The notes under the pieces were generated by a model. The model was not told the origin of the DNA and did not search any database. It saw only the letters and a list, made by a program, of their open reading frames with translations. Made by a program: the position numbers and the translations under genes. Below are positions 51,111-61,207 of a DNA stretch of 64,000 nt, piece after piece (positions within the stretch are counted from its first letter, which is position 1; each line of letters starts with the position of its first letter). Source of the stretch: Caryophanales bacterium (lineage in GTDB: Bacteria > Bacillota_I > Bacilli_A > RF39 > UBA660); assembly GCA_016282375.1 (NCBI GenBank), contig JAEEKI010000011.1, positions 1 through 64,000 of the forward strand, written 5' to 3'.

Positions 51111-51159
51111 GTCCTTTTTATAGTATTATTGTAATGTAGTATTAAAGAGGATGGATAAA

Positions 51160-51648
51160 GTGAAAATTGACGTAAAAGAAATTCTTTCTTATGTAGTAAT
51201 AATTATTGTAGTTCTTTTAATCAAAACATTTATTGTAACTTTAGTTAGAGTAAACGGTAGTTCTATGGATAAAACCCTTCATGAAGGTGATATTATGATT
51301 TTAAATCTTTTAGATAACAAACATGAAAGAGAAGAAATTGTTGTCGTTGATAAAAGTGTCGAAGGTAGTTTAATTATTAAAAGAATAATTGGTCTACCTG
51401 GTGAAAAAATATCTTGTAAAGAAGGTACTATTTATATTAATGATAAAAAATATGATGATTCATATGCTAATGGTTTAACAAGTGATTTTGATGATATCAC
51501 TTTAAAGGATGATGAATACTTTGTTCTAGGAGATAATCGTACTGTATCTCTAGATTCGAGATATTTTGGCCCAGTACCTGAAAAAGCCATTATGGGTAGT
51601 ACAAAGATAATTGTTTTTCCATTTAATAAAATAGGTAAGGTTGAGTAA
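51160..51648 (+). CDS. lepB: signal peptidase I (bacterial P-type)
   Basis: A 162-residue protein with one N-terminal helix (about 10-28). The catalytic serine is in VNGSSMDKTL, and the catalytic lysine in LIIKRIIGLPGE. The conserved LGDNRTVSLDSRYFGPV is present. It cleaves ordinary Sec signal peptides outside the membrane, complementing the SipW-type enzyme at 36007. A GTG at 51160 is preferred. The ATG at 51151 is adjacent to the AAAGAGG site with no spacing. Confidence 0.92.
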   Translation: MKIDVKEILSYVVIIIVVLLIKTFIVTLVRVNGSSMDKTLHEGDIMILNLLDNKHEREEIVVVDKSVEGSLIIKRIIGLPGEKISCKEGTIYINDKKYDDSYANGLTSDFDDITLKDDEYFVLGDNRTVSLDSRYFGPVPEKAIMGSTKIIVFPFNKIGKVE

Positions 51649-51649
51649 T

Positions 51650-52510
51650 ATGGATCGTTTTAAAGAAGTAAAAAGGGTAAGTGTTTTAGGGTTAGTTGCT
51701 AACGCTTTTTTGTTATTTATCAAAGGTTTTATTGGCTTTATAACGGGTAGTCAAGCGATGATAGCTGATGCTTTTAATAGTGCGGGAGATATTTTTTCTT
51801 CGGTGATGACTTTTATTGGTAATAAGATTGCCAGTAAACCAATTGATGATGATCATAACTTAGGTCATGGTAAAGCTGAATATGTATTTTCTTTATTAAT
51901 AAGTGTTTCAATGATCTATGTGGCTCTTAAATTAGCTATTAATGCTTGCAAAAGTTTTTTTATTACTAATGAGTTTCATTATTCAATTGGTTTGGTTTTA
52001 ATCGCTGGTTTAGCTATTTTAATTAAAAGTTTATTATTCTTATATACACGTAGTTATTATAAAAAAACAGAAAATGTTTTAATTAAAGCCAATATGCTTG
52101 ATCATCGAAATGATATTATTTTAACAAGTTGTACTTTATTATCGGCAGTATTATCTAAGTATAATATTTTATGGGTTGATAGTTTTGTTGGCTTTGTAAT
52201 AGCAATTTGGATTTTCTATAGTGGTTTAATGATTTTCTTAGAAAGTTACGATGTTTTAATGGATACGGCTATCAGTGAAGAAGAAAGAAAAAAAGTATTA
52301 AAAATCATTGATAAATATCCCGAAATTAAGAAGATACAACACTTTAATTCCACCCCAGTAGGATATAAATATCAGATATCGTTGACTATCTTTGTTGATG
52401 GCAATATATCTACTTTTGAAAGCCATCAGATAGCCGATAAATTAGAAAAAGAAATATGTAAAAAAGTTGATGATGTTTACTTAGCAATTATTCATGTTAA
52501 TCCTATATAA
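51650..52510 (+). CDS. cation diffusion facilitator (CDF) protein, short form
   Basis: A 286-residue metal/proton exchanger with six helices and a C-terminal cytosolic domain. Metal-site motifs are IADAFNSAGDIFSS (helix 2) and NMLDHRNDIILTS (helix 5). The linker DHNLGHGKAEYVF is typical. The second-site residue pattern (N-x3-D in helix 2, H-x-x-D in helix 5) differs from the CDF at 6022, suggesting a different metal. It starts one base after the lepB stop, so the two are coupled. Confidence 0.87.
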   Translation: MDRFKEVKRVSVLGLVANAFLLFIKGFIGFITGSQAMIADAFNSAGDIFSSVMTFIGNKIASKPIDDDHNLGHGKAEYVFSLLISVSMIYVALKLAINACKSFFITNEFHYSIGLVLIAGLAILIKSLLFLYTRSYYKKTENVLIKANMLDHRNDIILTSCTLLSAVLSKYNILWVDSFVGFVIAIWIFYSGLMIFLESYDVLMDTAISEEERKKVLKIIDKYPEIKKIQHFNSTPVGYKYQISLTIFVDGNISTFESHQIADKLEKEICKKVDDVYLAIIHVNPI

Positions 52511-52529
52511 GATTAAAAAGAGGTGTGAT

Positions 52530-53885
52530 ATGTTAAATAAAATATTTCATTTAAAAGAGAAAAAGACATCAGTATCTAAGGAATTTATTGCTGGTTTAAG
52601 TACCTTTATGGCTATGAGCTATGCTATTTTGGTTATTCCAGCTATTCTTTCTCAAACAGGAATGGATTATGATTCTGTTTATAGCGCTACGATTATTGCT
52701 TCGATGATTGGAACTCTTATCATTGGCTTGGTAGCTAATGTGCCATATGCTCTAAGTTCAGGGATTGGCTTAGCAAGTATTTTTACTTATACTTTATGTA
52801 GTGGCTTGGGATATACCTATCAGCAAGCATTAACCTTTGTTCTATTATGCGGTATTATTGGTTTGATTATAACTTTATCAAGTGTGAGGAAAAAGATTAT
52901 TGAGGCGATACCAAAGTTTTTTCAAGATGCCATTACCGTTGGTATAGGTTTATTCATTTCTTATATTGGTCTTATCAATAGCGGTATTATTGTCTTCAAT
53001 GCTGATAAGATTGAAAAAGGTCTTGCCATAGGGGTTACACCATCACTTGGTAATCTAACCTCAGGAAGTACTATTTTAGCTGTTATTGGTCTTATTACCT
53101 TGATATTTCTTTTAGTAAAAAAAGTAAGAGGGGCTTATTTAATTGGTATCATAGTTCCAACGATTGTTGGCTTAATAATGGGCCTTATTGATTTGCCAGA
53201 TTTTAGTAATTATAGTTTTGCTCCCCATGTTACATTAATGCAATTTGATTTTAAAGGACTTATTACTCATGATAATGGTATTTTAGTTTTCTTAATGACG
53301 TTGTTTTCTATCTCTTTATCTGATTTATTTGATACCCTTGGTGTTTTTATTGGTACAGGTAAAAAGAGTGGTATCTTTAAGATTGATAAAGATGGTCAAA
53401 TGCCTAAGAATTTAGAAAAAGCGATGGTAGCAGATTCTTTAGGAACAATTACATCCGCTATTTTTGGAACAAGTAATGTTGAAACCTATTTAGAAAGTGC
53501 TGTAGGAATTGAATCGGGGGGGAGAACAGGTCTTACTTCTTTATTTGTAGCTTTCTTTTTCCTAATAGCTTTATTTTTAGCACCAGTAGTATCTATTGTT
53601 CCAATGGTGTGTGTCGCTCCGGTCTTAATAGTCATTGGCGTATCCATGATTTCTAATGTTTTAAATATTAATTTCCATGATTTAAAGGAAGCAATTCCAG
53701 CATTCTTTATTATTGTGATGATGCCTTTAGCATATTCAATTACGACTGGTATTGAATGGGGATTTATTACATATGTTTTAGTTAATATTTTTTCTCCGAA
53801 AGAAGAAAGAAGTCATGTATCACCAATAATGTATATTTTTGCTATTTTATTCATGGTGAAGTATGTTTATCAATTTTTAGGATAG
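52530..53885 (+). CDS. AzgA-type NCS2 purine permease
   Basis: A 451-residue membrane protein with 12-14 helices. EFIAGLSTFMAMSYAILVIP at the N-terminus, SSGIGLASIFTYTLC, FFQDAITVGIGLFISYIGL and FGTSNVETYLESAVGIESGGRTGLTS are the AzgA/PbuG blocks. The family imports adenine, guanine or hypoxanthine with protons. Shine-Dalgarno AGAGGTG. It is followed after eight bases by the CYTH gene. Confidence 0.9.
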   Translation: MLNKIFHLKEKKTSVSKEFIAGLSTFMAMSYAILVIPAILSQTGMDYDSVYSATIIASMIGTLIIGLVANVPYALSSGIGLASIFTYTLCSGLGYTYQQALTFVLLCGIIGLIITLSSVRKKIIEAIPKFFQDAITVGIGLFISYIGLINSGIIVFNADKIEKGLAIGVTPSLGNLTSGSTILAVIGLITLIFLLVKKVRGAYLIGIIVPTIVGLIMGLIDLPDFSNYSFAPHVTLMQFDFKGLITHDNGILVFLMTLFSISLSDLFDTLGVFIGTGKKSGIFKIDKDGQMPKNLEKAMVADSLGTITSAIFGTSNVETYLESAVGIESGGRTGLTSLFVAFFFLIALFLAPVVSIVPMVCVAPVLIVIGVSMISNVLNINFHDLKEAIPAFFIIVMMPLAYSITTGIEWGFITYVLVNIFSPKEERSHVSPIMYIFAILFMVKYVYQFLG

Positions 53886-53893
53886 GAGTTAAA

Positions 53894-54472
53894 ATGCATA
53901 TTGAAAATGAATTAACAGTTGAGGTAGATACTAGTTATCAAAATTTACTTAGAATACTAAAAAAGAATAACTTTAAGGTAAAAGAAGAATTTGATTTAAA
54001 AGATCTTTATTTAATTCATAAAAAAGATAAAAGGGGTAAGAATTATTTATCTTTGTTAAATAAATGTATTTTAATTCGAAGTATTATTTCTAAGGATAAT
54101 GATGAACATTATTTAACTTATAAATATAAAGAGTATTTTAAAAATGGCGATATCAAGAAGCAAAGCAAAATTAATTGTAAGATTGATAACCCTAAAGATA
54201 TGCAATTGATATTTGAACAATTGGGTTTTGAAGCACTAATAAAAATAGATGATCACATGCTTATTATGGAAAATGATACTGATGAAATGGGTGTTCAATT
54301 TGTGAATGATAATCACTTATATATTGAAATAGAACTAAGTGATCATTATGCTTCCTTAGAAGAAATAAAAGAGGTTTTTACTAAATATAATATTCCAATC
54401 AAAGACAATAATTATTATGCTAAAAAGGCAGAAATTGCCTTAAAAGAAAAATATGAAAATGAAGCAACATAG
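53894..54472 (+). CDS. CYTH-domain protein (triphosphate tunnel metalloenzyme-like)
   Basis: A 192-residue soluble protein. The N-terminal IENELTVEVDTS gives the ExExK-like opening, YLTYKYKEYFKNG a basic strand, and YIEIELSDHYASLEEI the late acidic strand of the CYTH beta-barrel. Members hydrolyse inorganic triphosphate or thiamine triphosphate. The activity here is not determined. Its stop codon is inside the terminator stem. Confidence 0.7.
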   Translation: MHIENELTVEVDTSYQNLLRILKKNNFKVKEEFDLKDLYLIHKKDKRGKNYLSLLNKCILIRSIISKDNDEHYLTYKYKEYFKNGDIKKQSKINCKIDNPKDMQLIFEQLGFEALIKIDDHMLIMENDTDEMGVQFVNDNHLYIEIELSDHYASLEEIKEVFTKYNIPIKDNNYYAKKAEIALKEKYENEAT

Positions 54473-54493
54473 CTTCTTTTTTTGTGGTATACT
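54461..54493 (+). terminator. terminator in the CYTH gene end, fused to an extended -10 promoter
   Basis: GAAGC (54461-54465) pairs with GCTTC (54472-54476), then T7. TG-G-TATACT lies at 54485-54493. The TAG stop of the CYTH gene is at 54470-54472. Confidence 0.7.
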
Positions 54494-54515
54494 ATAGTTA
54501 CAAAGGAGACTTATT

Positions 54516-55226
54516 ATGATAGAAATTAAAAATGTAACTAAGAAGTATGGAAGTAAGAAAGCGTTAGATGATGTATCTTTTAAAATTGAAGATGGCGATA
54601 TCTTTGCTTTTATAGGTCATAATGGGGCAGGTAAAACGACTTTAATTAAGGCTATCATGGGTATTCATGACTTTGATGAAGGTGATATATTAATTAATGG
54701 AAAATCAATTAAGACTGATCCCATATCTTGTAAAAAAATCATGGCTTTTGTTCCAGATAATCCTGAAATGTATGAAAATATGAAGGCTATCGATTATATT
54801 AATTTTATTTGTGATATGTATGATGTTGATGAAGAAACAAGAACTAATAATATTATGAAATATGCTAAATTATTTGCTATGGATGATAAATTAAATGATC
54901 CTATTAATAGTTATTCCCATGGTATGAAACAAAAGACGGTTTTAATTGCAGCACTTGCTCATAATCCTGAGATTTTAATTATGGATGAACCATTTGTGGG
55001 CTTAGATCCTAAAGCAGTTTTTGATATTAAAGAAGTTTTAAATGAGATGGTGAAAGCAGGCAAAACCATTTTTTATTCAACACATATTTTAGATGTAGCG
55101 GAAAAATTATGTTCAAAAGTAGGAATTATTAAGAACGGTAAACTTATTAAAGTAGGGACTATGAAAGACATCAAAGGTGATAAATCACTCGAAAAAGTCT
55201 TTATTGAACTTGAGGAAACTAAATGA
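54516..55226 (+). CDS. ABC transporter ATP-binding protein
   Basis: A 236-residue ATPase. Walker A is GHNGAGKTT, the signature is YSHGMKQKT, Walker B is ILIMDEPFVGLDP, and the switch histidine is in YSTHILDVA. It works with the large permease whose ATG overlaps its stop. A daunorubicin/bacteriocin or envelope exporter type. Substrate unknown. Confidence 0.92.
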   Translation: MIEIKNVTKKYGSKKALDDVSFKIEDGDIFAFIGHNGAGKTTLIKAIMGIHDFDEGDILINGKSIKTDPISCKKIMAFVPDNPEMYENMKAIDYINFICDMYDVDEETRTNNIMKYAKLFAMDDKLNDPINSYSHGMKQKTVLIAALAHNPEILIMDEPFVGLDPKAVFDIKEVLNEMVKAGKTIFYSTHILDVAEKLCSKVGIIKNGKLIKVGTMKDIKGDKSLEKVFIELEETK

Positions 55227-56830
55227 AAAAGATTATATCTCTTATTAAAGCGTGCATGACAAGTGAAATGTCATTATTTAAAATAAACCTAAAGCATAAG
55301 AGTAGAATATCTAAAATTATGATTATTCTTTTCTTATGTTTTGCTTTTATGAGCATGACTGCTTCATATTCGAGCATGATGTTAGAAAAACTGGCTCCAT
55401 TTGATATGCAATATGTAGTTTTGTCACTGTTTGTTTTTGTGATATCTATTTTTACTTTTATCGAAGGTATTTATAAGTCGGGTAGTTTATTGTTTAATTG
55501 TAAAGATGATCAATTGCTTTTATCTTTGCCTATTAAAAAATCAACAGTTTTATTTATACGTATATTTAAATTTTATGTTTTTGAGTTAATGTTCAATTCT
55601 TTATTTTTTGTGCCTTTGATGGTTTGTTATATGATTTATACTAAGGTAACGGCATCTTTTATTATTACATCAATAGTAATGCTTTTATTACTACCTATTA
55701 TTCCAATTGTGTTATCATGTATTATTGGCACGATTATAACTTGGTTATCTGGCAAGTTTAGATTTAAAAACTTTGCACAAATTTTTATTACCGCTATTTT
55801 CTTATTAGGAGTATTTTATCTATCTTTTAATATCGATAGCTTTATCGCTAATATTGCGCAAAAGGCTGCGAGTGTAAATGAATTAATAACAAAAATATAT
55901 TACCCTGCTGGAGCATATGCTAAACTGGCGGTGGATTTTCATATTAGTGATTTATTACTATTTATAGTCATTAATCTATTGATATTTATTATTTGTATTT
56001 TTGGATTAAGTGCGTTTTATTTTAAGATTAATAGTAACATTAAAAGAGTAACTACAGGAAGTCATAAGGCAATAAAAAAACAAAATATTAAAAAACACAG
56101 TCAAACAAGGGCCTTAGTATTTAAGGAATTTAATACTTTTTTTAAAATACCAGTTTTTATTATCAATGCTGGTTGGGGTATTATTCTATTTCTAATTGCT
56201 GCTTTTGCAATGTGCTTTAAATATGATTCATTCCTAAAAATACTAACTACTTCAGGAGTGGAACTGGGTTCTATTTACCAAAATGTTCCTTTGCTAGTGG
56301 TTTTGATTGTGGCCGTAGCATCTTTTACAACGTCAATAACTAGTTCGATGATTAGTTTAGAAGGTAGAAACTATGCAATAGTAAAGAGTTTACCTGTCAG
56401 TAGCAAAAGAGTGCTTTTATCAAAAGTCTTAGCAGCGTGTCTTTTAACAATTCCTGCTCTATTGATTGGGGTTTTTGCTTTGGCTATTAAATTTAAGATT
56501 GATTTTATTACAGTGCTATTAATTATTGGTTTGACAATTCTAATGCCTTTGGTATCACATTTTAGTGGCTTAATTATCAATTTGAAATTTCCTAAATTAC
56601 AATTTGATAGTCCAACGGAAGTCGTTAAACAAAGTATAAGCACTTTTGCAGCCTTGCTGTTTGATTTTATCGTTTTAATTGCTATGGGTTATTTATTATT
56701 CAAATTTGCTGATAAAAGTTTAAACGTAATGTTATTGATATTGACATTCATTATGGGATTAATTGATTTTGTGTTATACTTATATTTAGTAAAAAGAGGA
56801 ACTAGATTATTTGAAGATTTGACTTTATAG
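55223..56830 (+). CDS. ABC exporter permease (large, 12-helix form)
   Basis: A 535-residue membrane protein with about 12 hydrophobic segments in two halves. LLFNCKDDQLLLSLPIKKST (about residue 95) and SLEGRNYAIVKSLPVSSKRV (about 375) are related coupling segments, one per half. It overlaps the ATPase gene by four bases (ATGA). Typical of putative ABC exporters in Firmicutes; substrate unknown. Confidence 0.85.
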   Translation: MKKIISLIKACMTSEMSLFKINLKHKSRISKIMIILFLCFAFMSMTASYSSMMLEKLAPFDMQYVVLSLFVFVISIFTFIEGIYKSGSLLFNCKDDQLLLSLPIKKSTVLFIRIFKFYVFELMFNSLFFVPLMVCYMIYTKVTASFIITSIVMLLLLPIIPIVLSCIIGTIITWLSGKFRFKNFAQIFITAIFLLGVFYLSFNIDSFIANIAQKAASVNELITKIYYPAGAYAKLAVDFHISDLLLFIVINLLIFIICIFGLSAFYFKINSNIKRVTTGSHKAIKKQNIKKHSQTRALVFKEFNTFFKIPVFIINAGWGIILFLIAAFAMCFKYDSFLKILTTSGVELGSIYQNVPLLVVLIVAVASFTTSITSSMISLEGRNYAIVKSLPVSSKRVLLSKVLAACLLTIPALLIGVFALAIKFKIDFITVLLIIGLTILMPLVSHFSGLIINLKFPKLQFDSPTEVVKQSISTFAALLFDFIVLIAMGYLLFKFADKSLNVMLLILTFIMGLIDFVLYLYLVKRGTRLFEDLTL

Positions 56831-56863
56831 TTGAGTTTTATTGATACTTTTATAGGAGGAACA

Positions 56864-58453
56864 ATGGTAGAAAAAGAATTTTTAAAAATGATTGATACAC
56901 AGTTAGATGCAATTATTCAAGAATCTGAATTATTAACTAAACAATTATTGTATTATCAAAGTGTTGATCGCGGTAGTAAACAAATTGGTTATATTAATTT
57001 TCAATTAGCTATACTTCGAAAAAAACAACAAGTTTTAAAAAGTTTGACTGGTTTTCCAGCATATGCTCGTATCAAAGCTATGTCAGATGAAGAATTAGCT
57101 CAATATAAAACAACTCAAAAAGATATGTTGAATTCAGAAGTTCAAGAAACATTAGAACAAATAGGCCAAGTTCGAGAAAGAATTGCTGCTTTAAACAAAG
57201 AACAATATGAGCAATCTTTATCTTTTAGCGGATTAAGTGAAGAACAACGCACTGAAGCTATCACTAGAGGAAGACAAATAATTAGTGAATTAGAATCTGA
57301 AGATAAAAAACTTCAGAAACTACTTGGTAGTATTTATGATCAAAAAGATCAATTGAAGAAGGTTAATCAAAAGCAACCAGGTGAAATTAGAAATGATATG
57401 CTATCTAAGGCCGAACGTAAAAAAACTATCGAAGATAGTGTAAATAGAGTTCTAAATAATCCTGTTTCGGATACAGAAAAGATGTTGGCCTCAGTGGCTG
57501 ACGATCCTATTAAATGTCAACAAATGATTTATTTATTAACGTTATATGGAAGACTACTTTCTGCAGAAAAAAATATCAAAACACATTTGGAATTGCCCGA
57601 AGCATTACCTGATGAATTGCATGCATTGATAGTTAATCATTCCTCTTACGATGACAAAGGTAAATATGCTTATGATGTAGGAGCGATTGAAAAGATTTTT
57701 CAAGACTTCAGTGGACGTTTTGCTAAAGACAAAGGTGAGTTTAATTATCAATTTACAGAAGGTAAATTAATCGGTTTAGCGGGAAAAGAAAAAGATCGTT
57801 TCTACGATTCGATGGATGTTGGTTATTTAGTCCATCATCGTGATAAACTTGAATTAGGAAAAGTTGATCAAATATATGACTTAATTGATCGTCATAATCG
57901 TTTGGATTATAGAGTTATTAAAACTAAGGCTATTAAAGACCGAATTCAAAATTTAAATACCCTTATTCAGTTGGAAATAAACGAGGTTTATCATCGCATT
58001 ATTGCATGGTATTATGCTAATGTGCCTAAATCATTAGGCTTGCATAGTAAATTAGATTTCTTTTCAGAACAAACACTATGTGATTTCATTGAGAATTCTC
58101 AAGTAGATATTGATTTGTCTGAACAAGCTATGCATGATTTAAATAATCGTTTAATGAATGCCCAAAATGATTTGAATGCTCAAAAAGAGGGCTTTACTAA
58201 CCAAAAGACTGAGGTAGCCGGTCGCATTCGTTCCATCGCAGGAGCCGAATTTGCTAAAACAGATATGCCTTCAGTTAAGGATGAAGTTAGTTACAATGAG
58301 AATTTGCTTTTAGAGGCAATTGGTCGTGTATATGCCGAGGAAATCATTCGTAATGTGACAAGAAGGGCTGGTCAAAAAGCGATTCAAGCCCAAGAAGCTT
58401 TAAGGCAAGGTCACGAACAAGAAAATAATGATTCATTAAATAGAAAAATATAA
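56864..58453 (+). CDS. long coiled-coil cytosolic protein of unknown function
   Basis: A 529-residue soluble protein. Residues about 10-130 and 430-480 are strongly helical with heptad-like patterns (LEQIGQVRERIAALNKEQYE, NNRLMNAQNDLNAQKEGFTNQ). The middle (about 180-400) has a more globular look (VGYLVHHRDKLELGKVDQIY). No signal peptide or membrane helix. The ATG follows AGGAGG. It has 11 paired Gln/Glu-rich turns but no recognised family. It follows the ABC exporter after a short gap and may be co-transcribed. Confidence 0.65.
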   Translation: MVEKEFLKMIDTQLDAIIQESELLTKQLLYYQSVDRGSKQIGYINFQLAILRKKQQVLKSLTGFPAYARIKAMSDEELAQYKTTQKDMLNSEVQETLEQIGQVRERIAALNKEQYEQSLSFSGLSEEQRTEAITRGRQIISELESEDKKLQKLLGSIYDQKDQLKKVNQKQPGEIRNDMLSKAERKKTIEDSVNRVLNNPVSDTEKMLASVADDPIKCQQMIYLLTLYGRLLSAEKNIKTHLELPEALPDELHALIVNHSSYDDKGKYAYDVGAIEKIFQDFSGRFAKDKGEFNYQFTEGKLIGLAGKEKDRFYDSMDVGYLVHHRDKLELGKVDQIYDLIDRHNRLDYRVIKTKAIKDRIQNLNTLIQLEINEVYHRIIAWYYANVPKSLGLHSKLDFFSEQTLCDFIENSQVDIDLSEQAMHDLNNRLMNAQNDLNAQKEGFTNQKTEVAGRIRSIAGAEFAKTDMPSVKDEVSYNENLLLEAIGRVYAEEIIRNVTRRAGQKAIQAQEALRQGHEQENNDSLNRKI

Positions 58454-58460
58454 TACTAAA

Positions 58461-58521
58461 AACAACAAATTATATTATTTGTTGTTTTTTATTTTCGCAG
58501 AAAGATTAGATATGTTAGAAT
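58461..58521 (+). terminator. terminator followed by an extended -10 promoter
   Basis: AACAACAAAT (58461-58470) pairs with ATTTGTTGTT (58477-58486), then T. TG-T-TAGAAT lies at 58513-58521. Confidence 0.72.
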
Positions 58522-58543
58522 ATAATTATTAGAAAGGTTATTT

Positions 58544-59587
58544 ATGAAAGATTTACAACAAATATTGTTAGATGATGATATTGTTTCTTCGATTAACAAC
58601 AATATGAATGATTTACTTACATTGATTCCTGAGTTAAAAAATATGATGGGTTTTGAACATCGTCATCCTCATCATCACTTAGATGTTTGGAATCATACTT
58701 TATTAGCTTTGAGTTTATCTAAAAAAGATTTTGATATTAGACTTAGTCTTTTGTTACATGATATTGGTAAACCATTTTCTTATCAAGAAGAAGAGGATGT
58801 AAGGCATTTTAAACATCATGCTGAGGAATCGGAAAAAATGGCTAGAACAATTCTTGAACGACTAGGTTATCCAGAAAAGTATATTGATGAGATATGTTTT
58901 TTAATAGGGAGTCATGACACTCCGATTGATGATGATTTGGTTAACTATCATTATGATCTTAGTGTTAAACTATATGAAGTACAAAGATGTGATGCATTAG
59001 CTCATAATCCGGAAAAGCTTGATAAAAGAATTGCTTATTTACATGAAACCAAAGGTAAATTACGTGCACGAAATAATATTTCTATTCCTTTGGAGGATTA
59101 CAAAGACTATTTGGTAAATTTTTATCGTTATGAAAGTGATAATTCTTTAAGTCGGCGAATCAAAAGACGCAAAATGTTGTCTTTAAAATATGATGATTTC
59201 TTCTTACAAAAGATAATAGATGATACTTATGCTTTTGTTAAAGATATTTTTAATAGTAAAGCTATTGATGTCGGATATTGCACTTTCTTACTCAATGAAG
59301 AAAGTACACAATATATATCTTTAGGTTTAATAGATGATGGTTCTGCTGATAGTATTTTTATCGATAATCAGGGTAGAATGATTAGTACTTATTTATTAAA
59401 AAGAATTTTCGGTGATACTTTGTGTATGGAAGTTCATCAAGAAGAAGTAGCCTTTAATACAAAGAATAAAGTAAATAACAATTATTGCTATTCATTATAC
59501 ATGTCTGGTTTTCCAAAAAACATGCGTGAATTAAAAGAAATATTATTTGGAAGAACTAGAGTATTAAAAAAACATTCTATGATATAA
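58544..59587 (+). CDS. HD-domain phosphohydrolase
   Basis: A 347-residue protein. The HD metal site is visible in HHHLDVWNHT, SLLLHDIGKP and HFKHHAEES, with IGSHDTPIDDD after it. The architecture resembles the HD half of CCA-adding-type or nucleotide phosphohydrolases but without a nucleotidyltransferase half. Residues about 215-347 have no HD signature and include an ISLGLIDDGSADSIF stretch, so a second domain is fused. The substrate is unknown. Shine-Dalgarno GAAAGG. Confidence 0.8.
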   Translation: MKDLQQILLDDDIVSSINNNMNDLLTLIPELKNMMGFEHRHPHHHLDVWNHTLLALSLSKKDFDIRLSLLLHDIGKPFSYQEEEDVRHFKHHAEESEKMARTILERLGYPEKYIDEICFLIGSHDTPIDDDLVNYHYDLSVKLYEVQRCDALAHNPEKLDKRIAYLHETKGKLRARNNISIPLEDYKDYLVNFYRYESDNSLSRRIKRRKMLSLKYDDFFLQKIIDDTYAFVKDIFNSKAIDVGYCTFLLNEESTQYISLGLIDDGSADSIFIDNQGRMISTYLLKRIFGDTLCMEVHQEEVAFNTKNKVNNNYCYSLYMSGFPKNMRELKEILFGRTRVLKKHSMI

Positions 59588-59810
59588 TTTAGATATAAAT
59601 GATAGGTAAATTTTGATAAAAGGGAATATTATAACACTTATAGTATTATTAATGGAGCACTAATGAGGCTATCTCTGGGAGGCTTTATGTTTGATAATGA
59701 GCAAGGTGTTATTGATAATGCTGCAATATGACTGAAACTATTTATGGCATAAAGATACTTGATAGTTTTGTGAGAAAGTTAAAAAAACAGGAAAAGACAT
59801 TTAAGAGAAA
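59588..59810. other. intergenic region with possible gene remnants
   Basis: No intact gene. A short stretch after an ATG at 59662 reads MRLSLGGFMFDNEQGVIDNA and then hits a stop, with further stops in that frame. It may be debris of a small gene. Confidence 0.35.
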
Positions 59811-59849
59811 AATATTTAGATTTACTAAGTATTTTTTTTATGTTAAAAT
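59811..59849 (+). terminator. weak terminator fused to an extended -10 promoter
   Basis: AATATTTA (59811-59818) pairs with TAAGTATT (59826-59833, one G-U), then T8. TG-T-TAAAAT lies at 59841-59849. The stem is all A-T/G-U, so termination may be weak. Confidence 0.5.
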
Positions 59850-59875
59850 ATAGAACAATTTATATGGAGAATTAT

Positions 59876-60673
59876 ATGGCAATCATTAATCCGTCAAATA
59901 TTATAGTTAAGTTTATTGATAAAATGCATTATTTAGAAAATGAACATGTTCTAGGATGCTTTTTTTATGGTAGTTTCCTAACTGGTTTTAATAATAGTAG
60001 TTCAGATATAGATTTACATGTAATATTTGATAATAGTGATACAAAACATATTATCAGAGGTAATGCTGTCATAGAGGGAGTAAGAATTGAATATTTTGAA
60101 AAGCCTATTGATGATGTATATCTTTCGATAGATAATGATTTTAATAACCAAAGTAATGCTTTACTATCTATTATTGGTACTTCAAGAATCGTTTTAGATA
60201 AACATGGCGATTTATATAAACTTCAACAATATGCTCTTGAAAAATTTTCTCATCCGCTTCCACCACTTGATAGTGAGGATGCTAAAGAATGTGTTTCTAT
60301 TTTGAATAATCGCATGGAAAAATTAGCAAAAGCCGCTGATGAAAATAGTCCATATTTTAATCATTTATATCATTTAACAATTGAAAAGATTCGCAAGTTT
60401 TATCATAAGTTAAATGGAATGCCGGAGTTACAAACTTCAAAAGTATACCGGGTATATACTGATGAAAGATATCGTGATTCCTTTTATAAGGACTATATAC
60501 CTGAAAAAGAATTTGTTTCAATGTATATAGATGCTATATGTGATAATAGTTCTGATGTGAAAGAAAAATTAATAAAAGTACAAAAATTATTTGATTTTGC
60601 TAAGAGAAATGTTGATTTAAATGACAAAGAATATCGCATTTTAATAAAATCAAGAAATAAAAGATACAATTAA
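59876..60673 (+). CDS. Pol-beta-superfamily nucleotidyltransferase-like protein
   Basis: A 265-residue soluble protein. FFYGSFLTGFNNSSSDIDLHV (about residues 30-50) is the GS-x-G and DxD signature of the nucleotidyltransferase fold. The second half is helical. Relatives add nucleotides to antibiotics, proteins or RNA, or act in toxin-antitoxin pairs, but no partner is identified here. The ATG at 59876 follows GGAG; two earlier in-frame ATGs lie in the promoter region or in this Shine-Dalgarno. Confidence 0.75.
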   Translation: MAIINPSNIIVKFIDKMHYLENEHVLGCFFYGSFLTGFNNSSSDIDLHVIFDNSDTKHIIRGNAVIEGVRIEYFEKPIDDVYLSIDNDFNNQSNALLSIIGTSRIVLDKHGDLYKLQQYALEKFSHPLPPLDSEDAKECVSILNNRMEKLAKAADENSPYFNHLYHLTIEKIRKFYHKLNGMPELQTSKVYRVYTDERYRDSFYKDYIPEKEFVSMYIDAICDNSSDVKEKLIKVQKLFDFAKRNVDLNDKEYRILIKSRNKRYN

Positions 60674-60697
60674 GATAAATTAATAGGAGGTAATAAT

Positions 60698-61207
60698 ATG
60701 AACAATAATGAAAGAATGTCTTCTTTTACATATGTTAATAATTTTAAAAAGAAAGATAATGATACATATATAGATGTGAACTATATTAGTTCAACACCTA
60801 TTGATAAGGAAGAATACAAAAGATTGCATAGTGTTCTTGACCAATACTTTGTTAATGATAGCTGTGAAGATATCGTTGCTATTGTTATGCAAATTAAGCA
60901 ATTATTTGTAGACTATGATGAAAAAAGATTAATGGTTAGTCTTAGAAATAATGATTTTTTTCAAAGAGTAGAGTATATCGATGGTTTTGTTGATAGTTGC
61001 TATTTATCTAGTACGAATTGGGATGATGCCATATCTGTTTCCTTTGATCATAAAGGTACAGATATTCGTTATAAGAAAGATCGTCAATATGTTGAATCAT
61101 TTGAAAATGTCATAAATATATACGATGAACTAAATACCTATTTTCTGAAGTTATTTCAATTACGCTTATTAGAAAAGAAAGATGAGATGAAAAGAATAAG
61201 AAGATAG
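60698..61207 (+). CDS. hypothetical protein, downstream of the nucleotidyltransferase
   Basis: A 169-residue soluble protein. SSFTYVNNFKKKDNDTYIDVNY starts it, and a long helical stretch (NVINIYDELNTYFLKLFQLRLLEKKDEMKR) ends it. An ATG with TAGGAGG lies 24 bases after the previous stop, so the two genes form one unit. A partner role to the nucleotidyltransferase is possible but unproven. No family recognised. Confidence 0.65.
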   Translation: MNNNERMSSFTYVNNFKKKDNDTYIDVNYISSTPIDKEEYKRLHSVLDQYFVNDSCEDIVAIVMQIKQLFVDYDEKRLMVSLRNNDFFQRVEYIDGFVDSCYLSSTNWDDAISVSFDHKGTDIRYKKDRQYVESFENVINIYDELNTYFLKLFQLRLLEKKDEMKRIRR